Shown here one piece after another: positions 1-5,991 of a stretch of DNA of 5,991 nt. Source of the stretch: Bifidobacteriaceae bacterium (lineage in GTDB: Bacteria > Actinomycetota > Actinomycetes > Actinomycetales > WQXJ01). Under the pieces are notes generated by a model, which was not told the origin of the DNA, made no database searches, and saw nothing but the letters and a program-made list of their open reading frames with translations. Position numbers and translations under genes: made by a program. Location of the stretch: the NCBI GenBank assembly GCA_031261885.1, contig JAISIU010000118.1, positions 1 through 5,991 on the forward strand, in the 5' to 3' direction. Every line of letters begins with the position of its first letter. Within the stretch, counting starts at the first letter, position 1.

Positions 1-7
1 GATGGAA

Positions 8-39
8 CCTGTCCGCACAACAGGGGGTCAGGAGCCCCC
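8..39 (+). promoter_or_regulatory. Overlapping short inverted repeats in the leader of the alcohol dehydrogenase gene
   Basis: CCTGT (8-12) can pair with ACAGG (20-24), and GGGGG (23-27) can pair with CCCCC (35-39). The two stems share bases 23-24, so only one can form fully at a time. Both are only 5 bp and sit upstream of the ribosome binding site. They could be the end of a terminator of a gene to the left, an operator, or chance in GC-rich DNA. I see no convincing -10 or -35 box in the 63 bases available. Confidence 0.2.
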
Positions 40-47
40 GATGGCCG

Positions 48-55
48 AAGGAGGT
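48..55 (+). promoter_or_regulatory. Strong Shine-Dalgarno sequence for the alcohol dehydrogenase
   Basis: AAGGAGGT is a full match to the anti-Shine-Dalgarno end of 16S rRNA and lies 8 nt before the ATG at 64. This spacing selects the ATG at 64 over the out-of-frame ATG at 57, which is too close. It suggests efficient translation, in contrast to the two leaderless-looking genes at the right end of the window. Confidence 0.9.
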
Positions 56-63
56 CATGCGTA

Positions 64-1179
64 ATGAAGGCAGTCCAGCTGATGGATTGGAAAGGCACGC
101 TCGAGCTGAGGGACATCCCGGATCCCACGCCCGGCGCGGGCCAGGTCCTGCTCAAGATGACAGCGGCGGGCCTCTGCCACTCGGACGTCGCCGTGATGAA
201 CGGCCTCGGCAAGGATCTCGGCATGCAGCTGCCGATGACCCTTGGCCACGAATGCGTCGGCACCGTGATCGACGCCGGCGAAGGCGCCCGCAACCTGGTC
301 CGCATGGGTGAGAACGTCATGGTCTACGGCCCGTGGGGCTGCGGCCGCTGCGAGATGTGCGCCGAGGGCTACGAGAACTACTGCTACAACGCCACCCGGC
401 TGAACATCACGCCTCCCGGGCTCGGCCACGACGGCGGCGCCGCCGAGTACATGCTCGTCGACCGCGGCCGCTACTGCATCCCGATCGGCGACCTCGACCC
501 CGTCACGGCCGCACCCCTGACCGACGCCGGCCTCACCCCGTACCACGCGCTGCAGCACTCGCGCGCCAAGCTGACCGCGAACTCCGTCGCCGTCGTGTTC
601 GGCGCCGGCGGCCTCGGCCACGTCGCGATCCAGCTGATCAAGCACCTGACCCCGGCCACCGTCATCGCCCTCGACACCTCCGCGGCCGCCCTCGAGCTCG
701 CGCGCCAGGTCGGCGCGGACTTCGTGTTCAACTCCGACCAGGACGCCGTCAAGGCCGTCAAGGACATCACCAAGGGCCAGGGCGCGGACGTCGTCTTCGA
801 CTTCGTCGGCGTGCAGCCGTCCGTCGACCTCGGCGCCCAGATGTGCAAGGTCCGCGGCGACTGGAACATCGTCGGCATCGGCGGCGGCGTCGCGAAGGTC
901 GGCTTCGGCGTCGTGCCCTACGAGTGCCAGGTCTTCTCCCCGTACTGGGGCACCCGGCGCGACCTCTACGAGGTCGTCGCCCTCGCCCAGCGCGGCTACA
1001 TCAAGATCCACACCACGCCGTGGTCCCTCGAGGACGGCGTCGAGGCCTACCAGAACCTCATCACGGGCAAGGTCCTGGGCCGCGCCGTGCTCGTCCCGGG
1101 CATGCCGTCCAAGGCGGCGCGCGAGGCCGAGCAGAAGGCCAACAAGGCCGCGGCCGCCCAGGCCAAGGCCGGCAAGTGA
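64..1179 (+). CDS. Zinc-dependent NAD-type medium-chain alcohol dehydrogenase (Rhodococcus ADH-A-like)
   Basis: A 371-residue cytoplasmic oxidoreductase that should interconvert alcohols and aldehydes or ketones with NAD(H). The GroES-like catalytic domain comes first. The likely catalytic zinc ligands are Cys38 (GLCHSD), His62 with Glu63 (GHECVG) and Asp155 (LTDAGLTPYHA). Asp as third ligand is the pattern I recall for Rhodococcus ruber ADH-A, to which the whole sequence looks similar. The structural zinc cysteines are Cys93, Cys96, Cys99 and Cys107. The Rossmann domain carries GAGGLG at 180-185, and Asp204 at the end of the second strand favours NAD over NADP. The family normally ends near residue 346 (AVLVPG); here about 25 extra residues rich in Lys and Ala follow. 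The start is fixed by the Shine-Dalgarno at 48-55. The gene converges on the helicase gene and has no partner in the window. The exact substrate cannot be told from sequence; secondary alcohols or ketones are plausible by analogy with ADH-A. Confidence 0.95.
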   Translation: MKAVQLMDWKGTLELRDIPDPTPGAGQVLLKMTAAGLCHSDVAVMNGLGKDLGMQLPMTLGHECVGTVIDAGEGARNLVRMGENVMVYGPWGCGRCEMCAEGYENYCYNATRLNITPPGLGHDGGAAEYMLVDRGRYCIPIGDLDPVTAAPLTDAGLTPYHALQHSRAKLTANSVAVVFGAGGLGHVAIQLIKHLTPATVIALDTSAAALELARQVGADFVFNSDQDAVKAVKDITKGQGADVVFDFVGVQPSVDLGAQMCKVRGDWNIVGIGGGVAKVGFGVVPYECQVFSPYWGTRRDLYEVVALAQRGYIKIHTTPWSLEDGVEAYQNLITGKVLGRAVLVPGMPSKAAREAEQKANKAAAAQAKAGK

Positions 1180-1190
1180 GCCACATGGCC

Positions 1191-1247
1191 TGACACGCCC
1201 CGGGCCGGCGCCGCAGTGGTCCTGTCGCGGCGCCACCGGGTGTGTCA
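1191..1247 (+). terminator. Long interrupted stem-loop 11 nt after the alcohol dehydrogenase stop
   Basis: TGACAC at 1191-1196 pairs with GTGTCA at 1242-1247. A G-T pair, three C-G pairs and two G-C pairs around a bulged C1201 extend this outer arm. An inner perfect 8-bp stem joins GGCGCCGC (1207-1214) to GCGGCGCC (1227-1234) with a 12-nt loop. No U-tract follows, which is common for actinobacterial terminators, so function is inferred from position and stem strength. It lies where transcription of the dehydrogenase should end. Confidence 0.6.
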
Positions 1248-1252
1248 CAGTC

Positions 1253-1312
1253 ACAGCGGGGCCGTTCCCACCTGGCGCCAAGCGAGTGCCGGGCCGGGGA
1301 CGGCCCCGCTGT
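1253..1312. terminator. Long hairpin between convergent genes, probable bidirectional terminator
   Basis: A 17-bp stem joins 1253-1269 to 1296-1312, with one G-T pair and an 11-bp perfect core, AGCGGGGCCGT (1255-1265) against ACGGCCCCGCT (1300-1310). Past a small internal loop the apex can pair again (1271-1278 with 1286-1293, two G-T pairs), leaving a 7-nt loop. It starts 5 nt after the previous hairpin and lies 27 nt beyond the helicase stop on the other strand, so it can serve both converging transcripts. No U-tract is present on either side. Confidence 0.7.
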
Positions 1313-1339
1313 CGTCCCTCAGCCCAGGGCGCCGGGCGG

Positions 1340-3472
1340 TCAGGCGCCGGCGGCGGTCCGGGCGATCCGCTCCCACTCGTCGAGCAGCGAGTTGTCGACG
1401 CCGCGCACGAGGTCGCCCAGCCAATCCGTGATGTCCTCCAGCTCCTCGGTGGCGGCCGCCGGCGGCAGCGAGTCGCGCAGCGTGCGGTAGGCATCCGTCA
1501 GATAGCGAAGGACCACGCCCTCGGAGCGTTGGACCTGGTAGCGGGAGACCAGCTCGTTGAACGTCATGGCCTGTTCGCGCATCTCGCGCACCACGCTCTT
1601 GGGCTCCAGCTGGAAGCCGAGCACCCACGGGTTGGTCGTGGCGTAAATCTTCAACGCGGCCGCGAGCTCCTCGGCCAGCGGCTGGGGCCACGTGATCTGG
1701 TCGAGCCGGTTCATGCGTTCCAGGTACTCGACACCCTCCGCCTTCATCGCGGCCACGGCCGCGGCCTTCGCGGCCTTCTCCTGGGCGTAGAGCAACGGCC
1801 TGGGGCCTTGCAGCGTCGCCTCGAAGACCGACACGACATCGAGCGCGTAGGTCTCCGCGTCGCGGTCGAGCAGGTCGAGGGCCGCGAGCGCGAACATCGA
1901 GAGCGGCTGGTTCAGCGCGAAATCCTCGGGCAATTCGAGCGTCAGGTGGACGCGCGGCGGCCGGTGATGGGCGCCATCGTGCACGATGACGCCGCCGTCC
2001 TTCAGCGAGCGGCAGATGCGGCAGGCGGTCCTCACGTACGGGTTGCGCGCCCTGGGCGGTTCGTGGTTGTTCGTCAACAGGTCGTGGCCGATGGCGACCG
2101 GGTCGCCGTCGCGGGCCAGGAGCTCCAGCACCATGCCCGTCGTCACGCGGAACCGGCTGGTCAGCGGTTCGGGGGCGGCGTCGCACAGTTTCTCGAAAGT
2201 CTTGTCCGTCCACGAGACCTCGCCGGGCGGCGCCTTCTTCGTCACGGCCTTGCGCTTCTTGGTGGGATTGGCCGCGGCCTTCTCCTGGGCCTTGTGGTTC
2301 TCGATGACGTGTTCGGGGGCCTGGACGATGACGTCGCCCTCGGTGTCGTACCCGGCACGGCCGGCGCGGCCGGCGATCTGGTGGAACTCACGGGCCGTGA
2401 GGCGGCGCATGCGGCGGCCGTCGTACTTGACGAGCGAGGTCATGACGACCGTGTGGATCGGCACGTTGATGCCGACGCCGAGCGTGTCCGTGCCGCAGAC
2501 GATTTCGATGAGCCCGGCCTGGGTCAGCCGTTCGACGAGCCGGCGGTACTTCGGCAGGAGCCCGGCGTGGTGGACGCCGATGCCGGCCCTGAGCAGTTTC
2601 GAGAGCGTGGGGCCGAACCCGGTGGAGAACTGGAAGTCGCCGATGGCGTCCGCGATCTGGGCCTTGCGCTCCTTCGAGACGATCGCGGAGGACAGCAGCT
2701 GCTGGGCCGTGTCGACGGCGGAGTTCTGCGTGAAATGCACGACATAGGCGGGCGTGCGGCCGGCCTCGACGAGGCCGCGCAGCAGCTCGGGCAGCGGCGT
2801 CAGCGAGTAGGTATAGCTGAGGGGGACGGGACGCTCGGCCCCGGCGATGTAGCTGACCGGGACGCCCGTGCGCTTCTCCAGGTCCTTCACGAAGAAGCTG
2901 ACGTCGCCGAGGGTGGCGGACATGAGGACGAACTGGGCGCGCTTCAGGGCGAGCAGCGGCACCTGCCAGGCCCAGCCGCGCTGGGGGTCGGAGTAGAAGT
3001 GGAACTCGTCCATGACGACCTGGCCGATGCCGGACTCGTCGCCGCGGCGCAGCGCGATGTTCGCGACGATCTCCGCCGTGCAGGCGATGATCGGCGCCTG
3101 CGCGTTGACGGCGATGTCGCCCGTCATCATGCCGACCTTGTCGGCTCCGAAGATGTCGACGAGGGAGAAGAACTTCTCCGAGACGAGCGCCTTGATCGGC
3201 GCCGTGTAGAACGTGCGCTGGCCGCGGGCCAGCGCCGCCATGTGGGCCGCGACCGCGACGAGGGATTTGCCCGAGCCCGTCGGCGTGCCGAGGATGACGT
3301 GCTCGCCGGAGGCGATCGCGATGGCGGCCTCGGCCTGGGCCGGGTAGAGCTCGTAGCCGCGTGAGGCGGCCCAGGCCTCGAAATGGTCGAAAATCTCGTC
3401 CGGGTCGTCCGACGCCGGCACGGCCGTTATCGGATCTCCGGGTAGTTCGTTCACAGCACGATGGTAGGCCAC
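1340..3472 (-). CDS. Ski2-like DEAD/DEAH-box helicase, DUF3516 type, apparently short at the C-terminus
   Basis: A 710-residue cytoplasmic ATP-dependent helicase of superfamily 2, likely acting on RNA or on DNA-RNA structures. Motifs in order: Q-like YPAQ (43-46), Walker A GTPTGSGKS (62-70), Ia APIKALVSEK (91-100), MTGD (116-119), motif II DEFH (155-158), SAT (185-187), GVHHAGLLP (299-307), motif V GTDTLGVGINVP (327-338) and motif VI QIAGRAGRAGYD (365-376). A basic linker (about 397-415) leads into the DUF3516-like region, recognised by segments such as LTSRFRVT, FALNQPLSMFAL and NSLLDEWE. As I recall the family, another 100 or more residues follow that last segment; here the protein stops 12 residues later. 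The start is GTG at 3472, 12 nt after the upstream nuclease stop, with only a weak AGG as ribosome site. GTG at 3454 (residue 7) is an alternative. It is probably translated from the nuclease transcript. Cellular target unknown. Confidence 0.9.
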   Translation of the reverse strand: MAYHRAVNELPGDPITAVPASDDPDEIFDHFEAWAASRGYELYPAQAEAAIAIASGEHVILGTPTGSGKSLVAVAAHMAALARGQRTFYTAPIKALVSEKFFSLVDIFGADKVGMMTGDIAVNAQAPIIACTAEIVANIALRRGDESGIGQVVMDEFHFYSDPQRGWAWQVPLLALKRAQFVLMSATLGDVSFFVKDLEKRTGVPVSYIAGAERPVPLSYTYSLTPLPELLRGLVEAGRTPAYVVHFTQNSAVDTAQQLLSSAIVSKERKAQIADAIGDFQFSTGFGPTLSKLLRAGIGVHHAGLLPKYRRLVERLTQAGLIEIVCGTDTLGVGINVPIHTVVMTSLVKYDGRRMRRLTAREFHQIAGRAGRAGYDTEGDVIVQAPEHVIENHKAQEKAAANPTKKRKAVTKKAPPGEVSWTDKTFEKLCDAAPEPLTSRFRVTTGMVLELLARDGDPVAIGHDLLTNNHEPPRARNPYVRTACRICRSLKDGGVIVHDGAHHRPPRVHLTLELPEDFALNQPLSMFALAALDLLDRDAETYALDVVSVFEATLQGPRPLLYAQEKAAKAAAVAAMKAEGVEYLERMNRLDQITWPQPLAEELAAALKIYATTNPWVLGFQLEPKSVVREMREQAMTFNELVSRYQVQRSEGVVLRYLTDAYRTLRDSLPPAAATEELEDITDWLGDLVRGVDNSLLDEWERIARTAAGA

Positions 3473-3484
3473 TGGGGCCTGCGC

Positions 3485-5245
3485 TCAGAGCGGCAGGTCC
3501 GCGCGCACGAGCTGGTGGTCGGATCCCTCGTAGCCCTGGGCGAACGTGCCATCGGCGTTCAGGATGGCCTGGACGGCGAAGCCGTGGGCCCCGCCCAGGC
3601 CGAGCGTGTAGATGCCGTCCTGCCGGCTGCCGACGTTGATCGTCGAGGTGGAGGGCCGCGACGGGTAGATGCCGTTCTGGATCGTGTTGATCGTGTCCCA
3701 CCGGACGTCGCGGTTGACCGTGGCCGCGGCCGACGTCCACCCGGCCCGGACCAGGTAGGTCTGCTGGTCATTGGCCGGATAGTTGACGGTCACGGGGCTC
3801 GAGTTGAAATCGCCGAGGATGACGGCCGGCGCGCCGGCCGCCGTGTTGCGGGCGAAGGTGTCGATGCCGGCGATCGCGGCCTGACGGATCTGGATAGCGG
3901 CGGGATAGGAGCCGGACTGGAGATGGATCGACAGCGCGACGAAGACCTGGCCCGTGGCCCGGACCCGGAAGCGGCCCCATTCGATGGTGCGGTCGGTCTC
4001 CGTGGCGCCGGTCTCGTCGAGCCACGGCGTGCCGGGGGCCGCGAGCTCCCGCTGCGGCTGGAGGCCGCCCGCGAGCCGGTCGAGGACGGTTGGGTCGTAG
4101 AGCAGCCTGGTGGTGTAGCCCCGGCCGTCGACGGCGATCGCGTGGACGTCGCCGTCCGGCACGCCGAGCGTGAGCCGGCTGCCCTTGGCCCGAAGCTGGT
4201 CCACCAAGTCGGCGCACTGTGTCACGCCCGAGGCCAGCGGGGTGCGGGCGCACTCCTGGACGCCGACGAGCGCGGCGCCCGAGGCGATGATGTCGTTCGC
4301 GACGCGGCCGCGCCGGTCCTCCCACGTGTTGCCGACGTCGCCGAGGGAGGCCGCGACGTTGCGGATGTTGTAAGTCGCGACGCGCAGGCTGGCACCTCCT
4401 CTGGGCGCGGGCGGCGTGGCCCAGGCCACGACCGCGTTCTCGGTGGACGTCCGACCGCCGTTGGAGAAATAGACCCGGACGTACATCGGGTTGCCGCTGC
4501 GCGAACCGACCTTCGCGGCCAGGCCGGACGGCAGCGTGATGACGCGGCTGATGGCTTTCGGTGAAAGACCCGTGACCTTCAGCAGCATGTCCTGAGGCAC
4601 CTTTTCCGTGAAGGCGCGCCGATTGGCGGCCACCCAGATCTGAACCGAGCCGGTGCGCGCCGGCCGGCGCCACGTGACGCGAATCTGGTCCTGAGCTCCC
4701 GTGCCCCTCGCGGCCACACCGTGCGGCCGGCTCGGAGCGGCGGCGCTGGGGGTGACACGCAGCCACCGCGGCGCCGAGTGCAGCCGGCCGCGCAGCGTCA
4801 CGACCTTGACGTAGTAGCGCTTGCCATTCTTGAGCCGGGTGAGCGTGGCGGACTCGCCGCGGACCGTGCGCGCCTTCGCGTGTTTCAGCGACTTCGTCTT
4901 GGCGTACTTGACGCGGTACTTCACACCGCCGATGACGTGGGGCCAGGTCAGCACGATGCGGTGGTTGCCGGTCACACTCGCGACGCGCGGCCCGGCCAGT
5001 GCCGGCAACATGCGGCCGAGCGGCAGTTTGCCCGCCGAACCGGTGGACTTGTCCTTGGCCTTCTGGGACGGGGTCCCGCCCTTCTTGGCCGTGGCGCCCG
5101 AGGCGGCCTGCCCGCTGGGCGCCGGGGTCCCGTGGCCAGGGGCCGCGCCGGCCGGGGCATCGCCGGTCGTGAACGAGATGGCAGCGAGGCCCACGGCGAG
5201 CGTCATACCGACACCCGCCGCCACGAATCGCTGAAATCGCCGCAT
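3485..5245 (-). CDS. Secreted EEP-family nuclease/phosphatase-like protein with two fibronectin-III-like modules
   Basis: A 586-residue exported protein. Residues 1-35 form a Sec-type signal peptide: RRFQR, a hydrophobic core around 8-24, and likely cleavage after AGAA near 35. A Lys/Ala/Gly/Ser-rich linker (36-75) follows. Two fibronectin-III-like modules come next, about 86-168 (Trp101, KNGKRYYVKV) and about 172-278 (Trp192). The C-terminal half is an endonuclease/exonuclease/phosphatase domain with the metal and catalytic residues in place: TYNIRN with Asn293, VGVQE with Glu331, His441 in SIHLQS, Asp479 and Asn481 in LGDFNSSP, Asp543, and SDH at 575-577. It should therefore be an active metal-dependent phosphodiesterase outside the cell, such as a nuclease, though this fold also includes lipid and sugar phosphatases. 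No cell-wall anchor is visible. The ATG at 5245 lacks a ribosome site but sits just after a -10-like box, suggesting a leaderless mRNA. The paralogue alignment supports this start. It heads a probable two-gene unit with the helicase. Confidence 0.88.
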   Translation of the reverse strand: MRRFQRFVAAGVGMTLAVGLAAISFTTGDAPAGAAPGHGTPAPSGQAASGATAKKGGTPSQKAKDKSTGSAGKLPLGRMLPALAGPRVASVTGNHRIVLTWPHVIGGVKYRVKYAKTKSLKHAKARTVRGESATLTRLKNGKRYYVKVVTLRGRLHSAPRWLRVTPSAAAPSRPHGVAARGTGAQDQIRVTWRRPARTGSVQIWVAANRRAFTEKVPQDMLLKVTGLSPKAISRVITLPSGLAAKVGSRSGNPMYVRVYFSNGGRTSTENAVVAWATPPAPRGGASLRVATYNIRNVAASLGDVGNTWEDRRGRVANDIIASGAALVGVQECARTPLASGVTQCADLVDQLRAKGSRLTLGVPDGDVHAIAVDGRGYTTRLLYDPTVLDRLAGGLQPQRELAAPGTPWLDETGATETDRTIEWGRFRVRATGQVFVALSIHLQSGSYPAAIQIRQAAIAGIDTFARNTAAGAPAVILGDFNSSPVTVNYPANDQQTYLVRAGWTSAAATVNRDVRWDTINTIQNGIYPSRPSTSTINVGSRQDGIYTLGLGGAHGFAVQAILNADGTFAQGYEGSDHQLVRADLPL

Positions 5246-5252
5246 CGGGGCA

Positions 5253-5258
5253 ACGATA
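5253..5258 (-). promoter_or_regulatory. Probable -10 box of the secreted nuclease gene (leaderless arrangement)
   Basis: On the minus strand TATCGT lies 7 nt before the ATG at 5245. It fits the TANNNT -10 consensus, and the distance places transcription start at or next to the A of the start codon. No Shine-Dalgarno is visible between. A -35 is unclear: TGGACC at 5279-5274 resembles TTGACA but gives a short 15-nt spacer. Confidence 0.55.
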
Positions 5259-5280
5259 GTGCCCGAACCTGACGGTCCAG

Positions 5281-5300
5281 GTGAAGAAACTCATGTTCAC
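5281..5300. repeat. Imperfect inverted repeat midway between the divergent promoters
   Basis: GTGAA (5281-5285) and TTCAC (5296-5300) form a 5-bp inverted repeat with a 10-nt centre, in which one further symmetric A/T pair occurs. It lies between the two start codons and overlaps the candidate -35 of the rightward gene. It could be an operator controlling both divergent genes. Five-base arms also arise by chance, so this is only a candidate. Confidence 0.25.
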
Positions 5301-5325
5301 TGTAAGCGAAATAGTGCGTTATCGT
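5296..5325 (+). promoter_or_regulatory. Probable promoter of the rightward secreted fibronectin-III gene (leaderless arrangement)
   Basis: TATCGT at 5320-5325 fits the TANNNT -10 consensus and lies 6 nt before the ATG at 5332, so transcription would start at the start codon. TTCACT at 5296-5301 matches TTGACA at four of six positions with an 18-nt spacer. No Shine-Dalgarno precedes the ATG. The same ten bases, TATCGTTGCC, precede the divergent gene's start codon. Confidence 0.6.
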
Positions 5326-5331
5326 TGCCGC

Positions 5332-5991
5332 ATGACCAAGGCAGCCCGGCCTGACCCCAGGGCCTTCCTCACGTCCACCCTGTCCACCCTCAGCGCCTCG
5401 GCATTACTCGTCGCCGGACTCGCCGCCGCCCCCGCCCGGGCGACCACCCCACTCAGTCTTCCCGCGAACCCCCGGGTGAGCGCCGACATCGGACACCCCG
5501 GCCAAGCGAAAACGGCCACGACACCGGACCGCCGCCTCTCCGCCCAACCGCGTGCCGGCATCGGCCACGTGGCGGCGAAGTCCAAACCCAAACCGAAGAT
5601 CATGCCCGCCACGAAAATGATCACCGTGACGTGGGGCAAAGTGGCGGGCGCCACGAAATACCAGGTGGCCTACGCCCTGAAGAAGTCCATGAAGGGCAAG
5701 AAACGGGTGACGACGAAGCGCACCCAGGCCAAACTCAAGAAGCTGAAGAACGGCAAGAAATACTACGTCACCGTCACGGCACAGATCGGTGCGAAAAAGG
5801 TCACGTCGAAGAAGCTCTCGGCCACACCGACGCCGAACTGGCCCGGCTCGATCGTGAAGAGCTTCAAGCTGTCCAGCCACGGCCTCAACCAGGTGACGGC
5901 CAAATGGCGCAAACCGCGCGCGGCCGCCTCGATCCTCGTGCGGGTGGCGGCCACCCGCGACGCCTTCCGCGGCAAGAAACTGCCGGCCACA
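5332..5991 (+). CDS. Secreted fibronectin-III protein, paralogue of the divergent nuclease; cut by the window edge
   Basis: Only the first 220 codons are present, open to the last base. Residues 1-37 form a signal peptide with a hydrophobic stretch at about 22-35 and likely cleavage after ARA at 37, so the protein is exported. After a Pro/Ala/Thr linker, a lysine-rich fibronectin-III-like module runs from about 84 to 166 (Trp101, KNGKKYYVTV) and a second begins near 170 (Trp192, RVAATRDAF). It aligns without gaps to the divergent nuclease at identical residue numbers: 26 of 52 identical over 97-148 and 11 of 26 over 187-212. This supports both start codons and predicts an EEP nuclease domain starting about 65-70 codons past the edge, although a different C-terminal domain is possible. 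Lysine makes up 23 of residues 83-161, with AAA used more often than in the neighbouring genes. One TTA codon lies in the signal peptide (5404-5406). Confidence 0.85.
   Translation, partial: MTKAARPDPRAFLTSTLSTLSASALLVAGLAAAPARATTPLSLPANPRVSADIGHPGQAKTATTPDRRLSAQPRAGIGHVAAKSKPKPKIMPATKMITVTWGKVAGATKYQVAYALKKSMKGKKRVTTKRTQAKLKKLKNGKKYYVTVTAQIGAKKVTSKKLSATPTPNWPGSIVKSFKLSSHGLNQVTAKWRKPRAAASILVRVAATRDAFRGKKLPAT

Noticed and set aside
55..1494. A 479-codon open frame on the minus strand across the dehydrogenase gene and the hairpins
   Set aside because: Antisense to a clear alcohol dehydrogenase, with low-complexity composition, and it runs through both terminator hairpins and into the end of the helicase gene.
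1286..3364. A 692-codon open frame on the plus strand across the helicase gene
   Set aside because: It is antisense to a helicase with all its motifs intact. Its translation is a low-complexity Arg/Gly/Val/Asp mix without recognisable domains, as expected for the shadow frame of a high-GC gene.
3461..4564. A 367-codon plus-strand open frame opposite the nuclease domain
   Set aside because: The minus strand carries all EEP catalytic motifs here; this frame has no recognisable domain.
3485..5245. Possible twin-arginine export of the nuclease because of the RR near its start
   Set aside because: The sequence MRRFQRF does not match the S/T-R-R-x-F-L-K pattern, so ordinary Sec export is more likely.
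5319..5990. Several minus-strand open frames opposite the rightward fibronectin-III gene
   Set aside because: The plus strand encodes a signal peptide and modules that align residue for residue with the neighbouring paralogue, so the minus-strand frames are shadows.
1..5991. Search for CRISPR repeats, tRNA genes, transposase genes or attachment sites
   Set aside because: No regularly spaced repeats, cloverleaf-like sequence, transposase motif or long direct repeat was seen by reading.

Overview
The window is high-GC DNA with the codon use and gene content of an actinobacterium (Actinomycetota). The family assignments agree: an alcohol dehydrogenase close to the Rhodococcus ADH-A type, a DUF3516-type DEAD/DEAH helicase that I know mainly from actinobacteria, and secreted fibronectin-III proteins. 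The genus cannot be read from the sequence; a Propionibacteriales or Micrococcales member is only a guess. I see no tRNA, rRNA, CRISPR array, insertion sequence or phage gene.

Layout. (1) Positions 1-63 are the leader of the first gene and end in a perfect Shine-Dalgarno sequence. (2) 64-1179 (+) is a zinc-dependent, NAD-type medium-chain alcohol dehydrogenase with an unusual Lys/Ala-rich C-terminal tail. (3) 1180-1339 is a convergent intergenic region holding two adjacent long hairpins, probably terminators. (4) 1340-3472 (-) is a Ski2-like/DUF3516 RNA/DNA helicase that appears to lack the usual C-terminal end of its family. (5) 3485-5245 (-) is a secreted endonuclease/exonuclease/phosphatase (EEP) fold protein with two fibronectin-III-like modules. 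It lies only 12 nt upstream of the helicase, so the two are probably co-transcribed. (6) 5246-5331 is a compact divergent promoter region. (7) 5332 to the window end (+) is the first 220 codons of a second secreted fibronectin-III protein, cut by the edge.

The most interesting part is the right end. The two divergent secreted proteins are paralogues that align without gaps at the same residue numbers (26 of 52 identical over residues 97-148, with matching Trp101 and Trp192). Each start codon is preceded by the same ten bases, TATCGTTGCC, placed so that TATCGT would be a -10 box for a leaderless mRNA. This looks like an inverted duplication of a secreted EEP-nuclease gene that included its promoter. 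The cut gene is predicted to continue into an EEP nuclease domain beyond the window.

The dehydrogenase and the helicase/nuclease unit show no evident functional link. The helicase is cytoplasmic and the nuclease is exported, so their operon-like spacing may be only shared transcription. I do not see a clear undescribed multi-gene system here.
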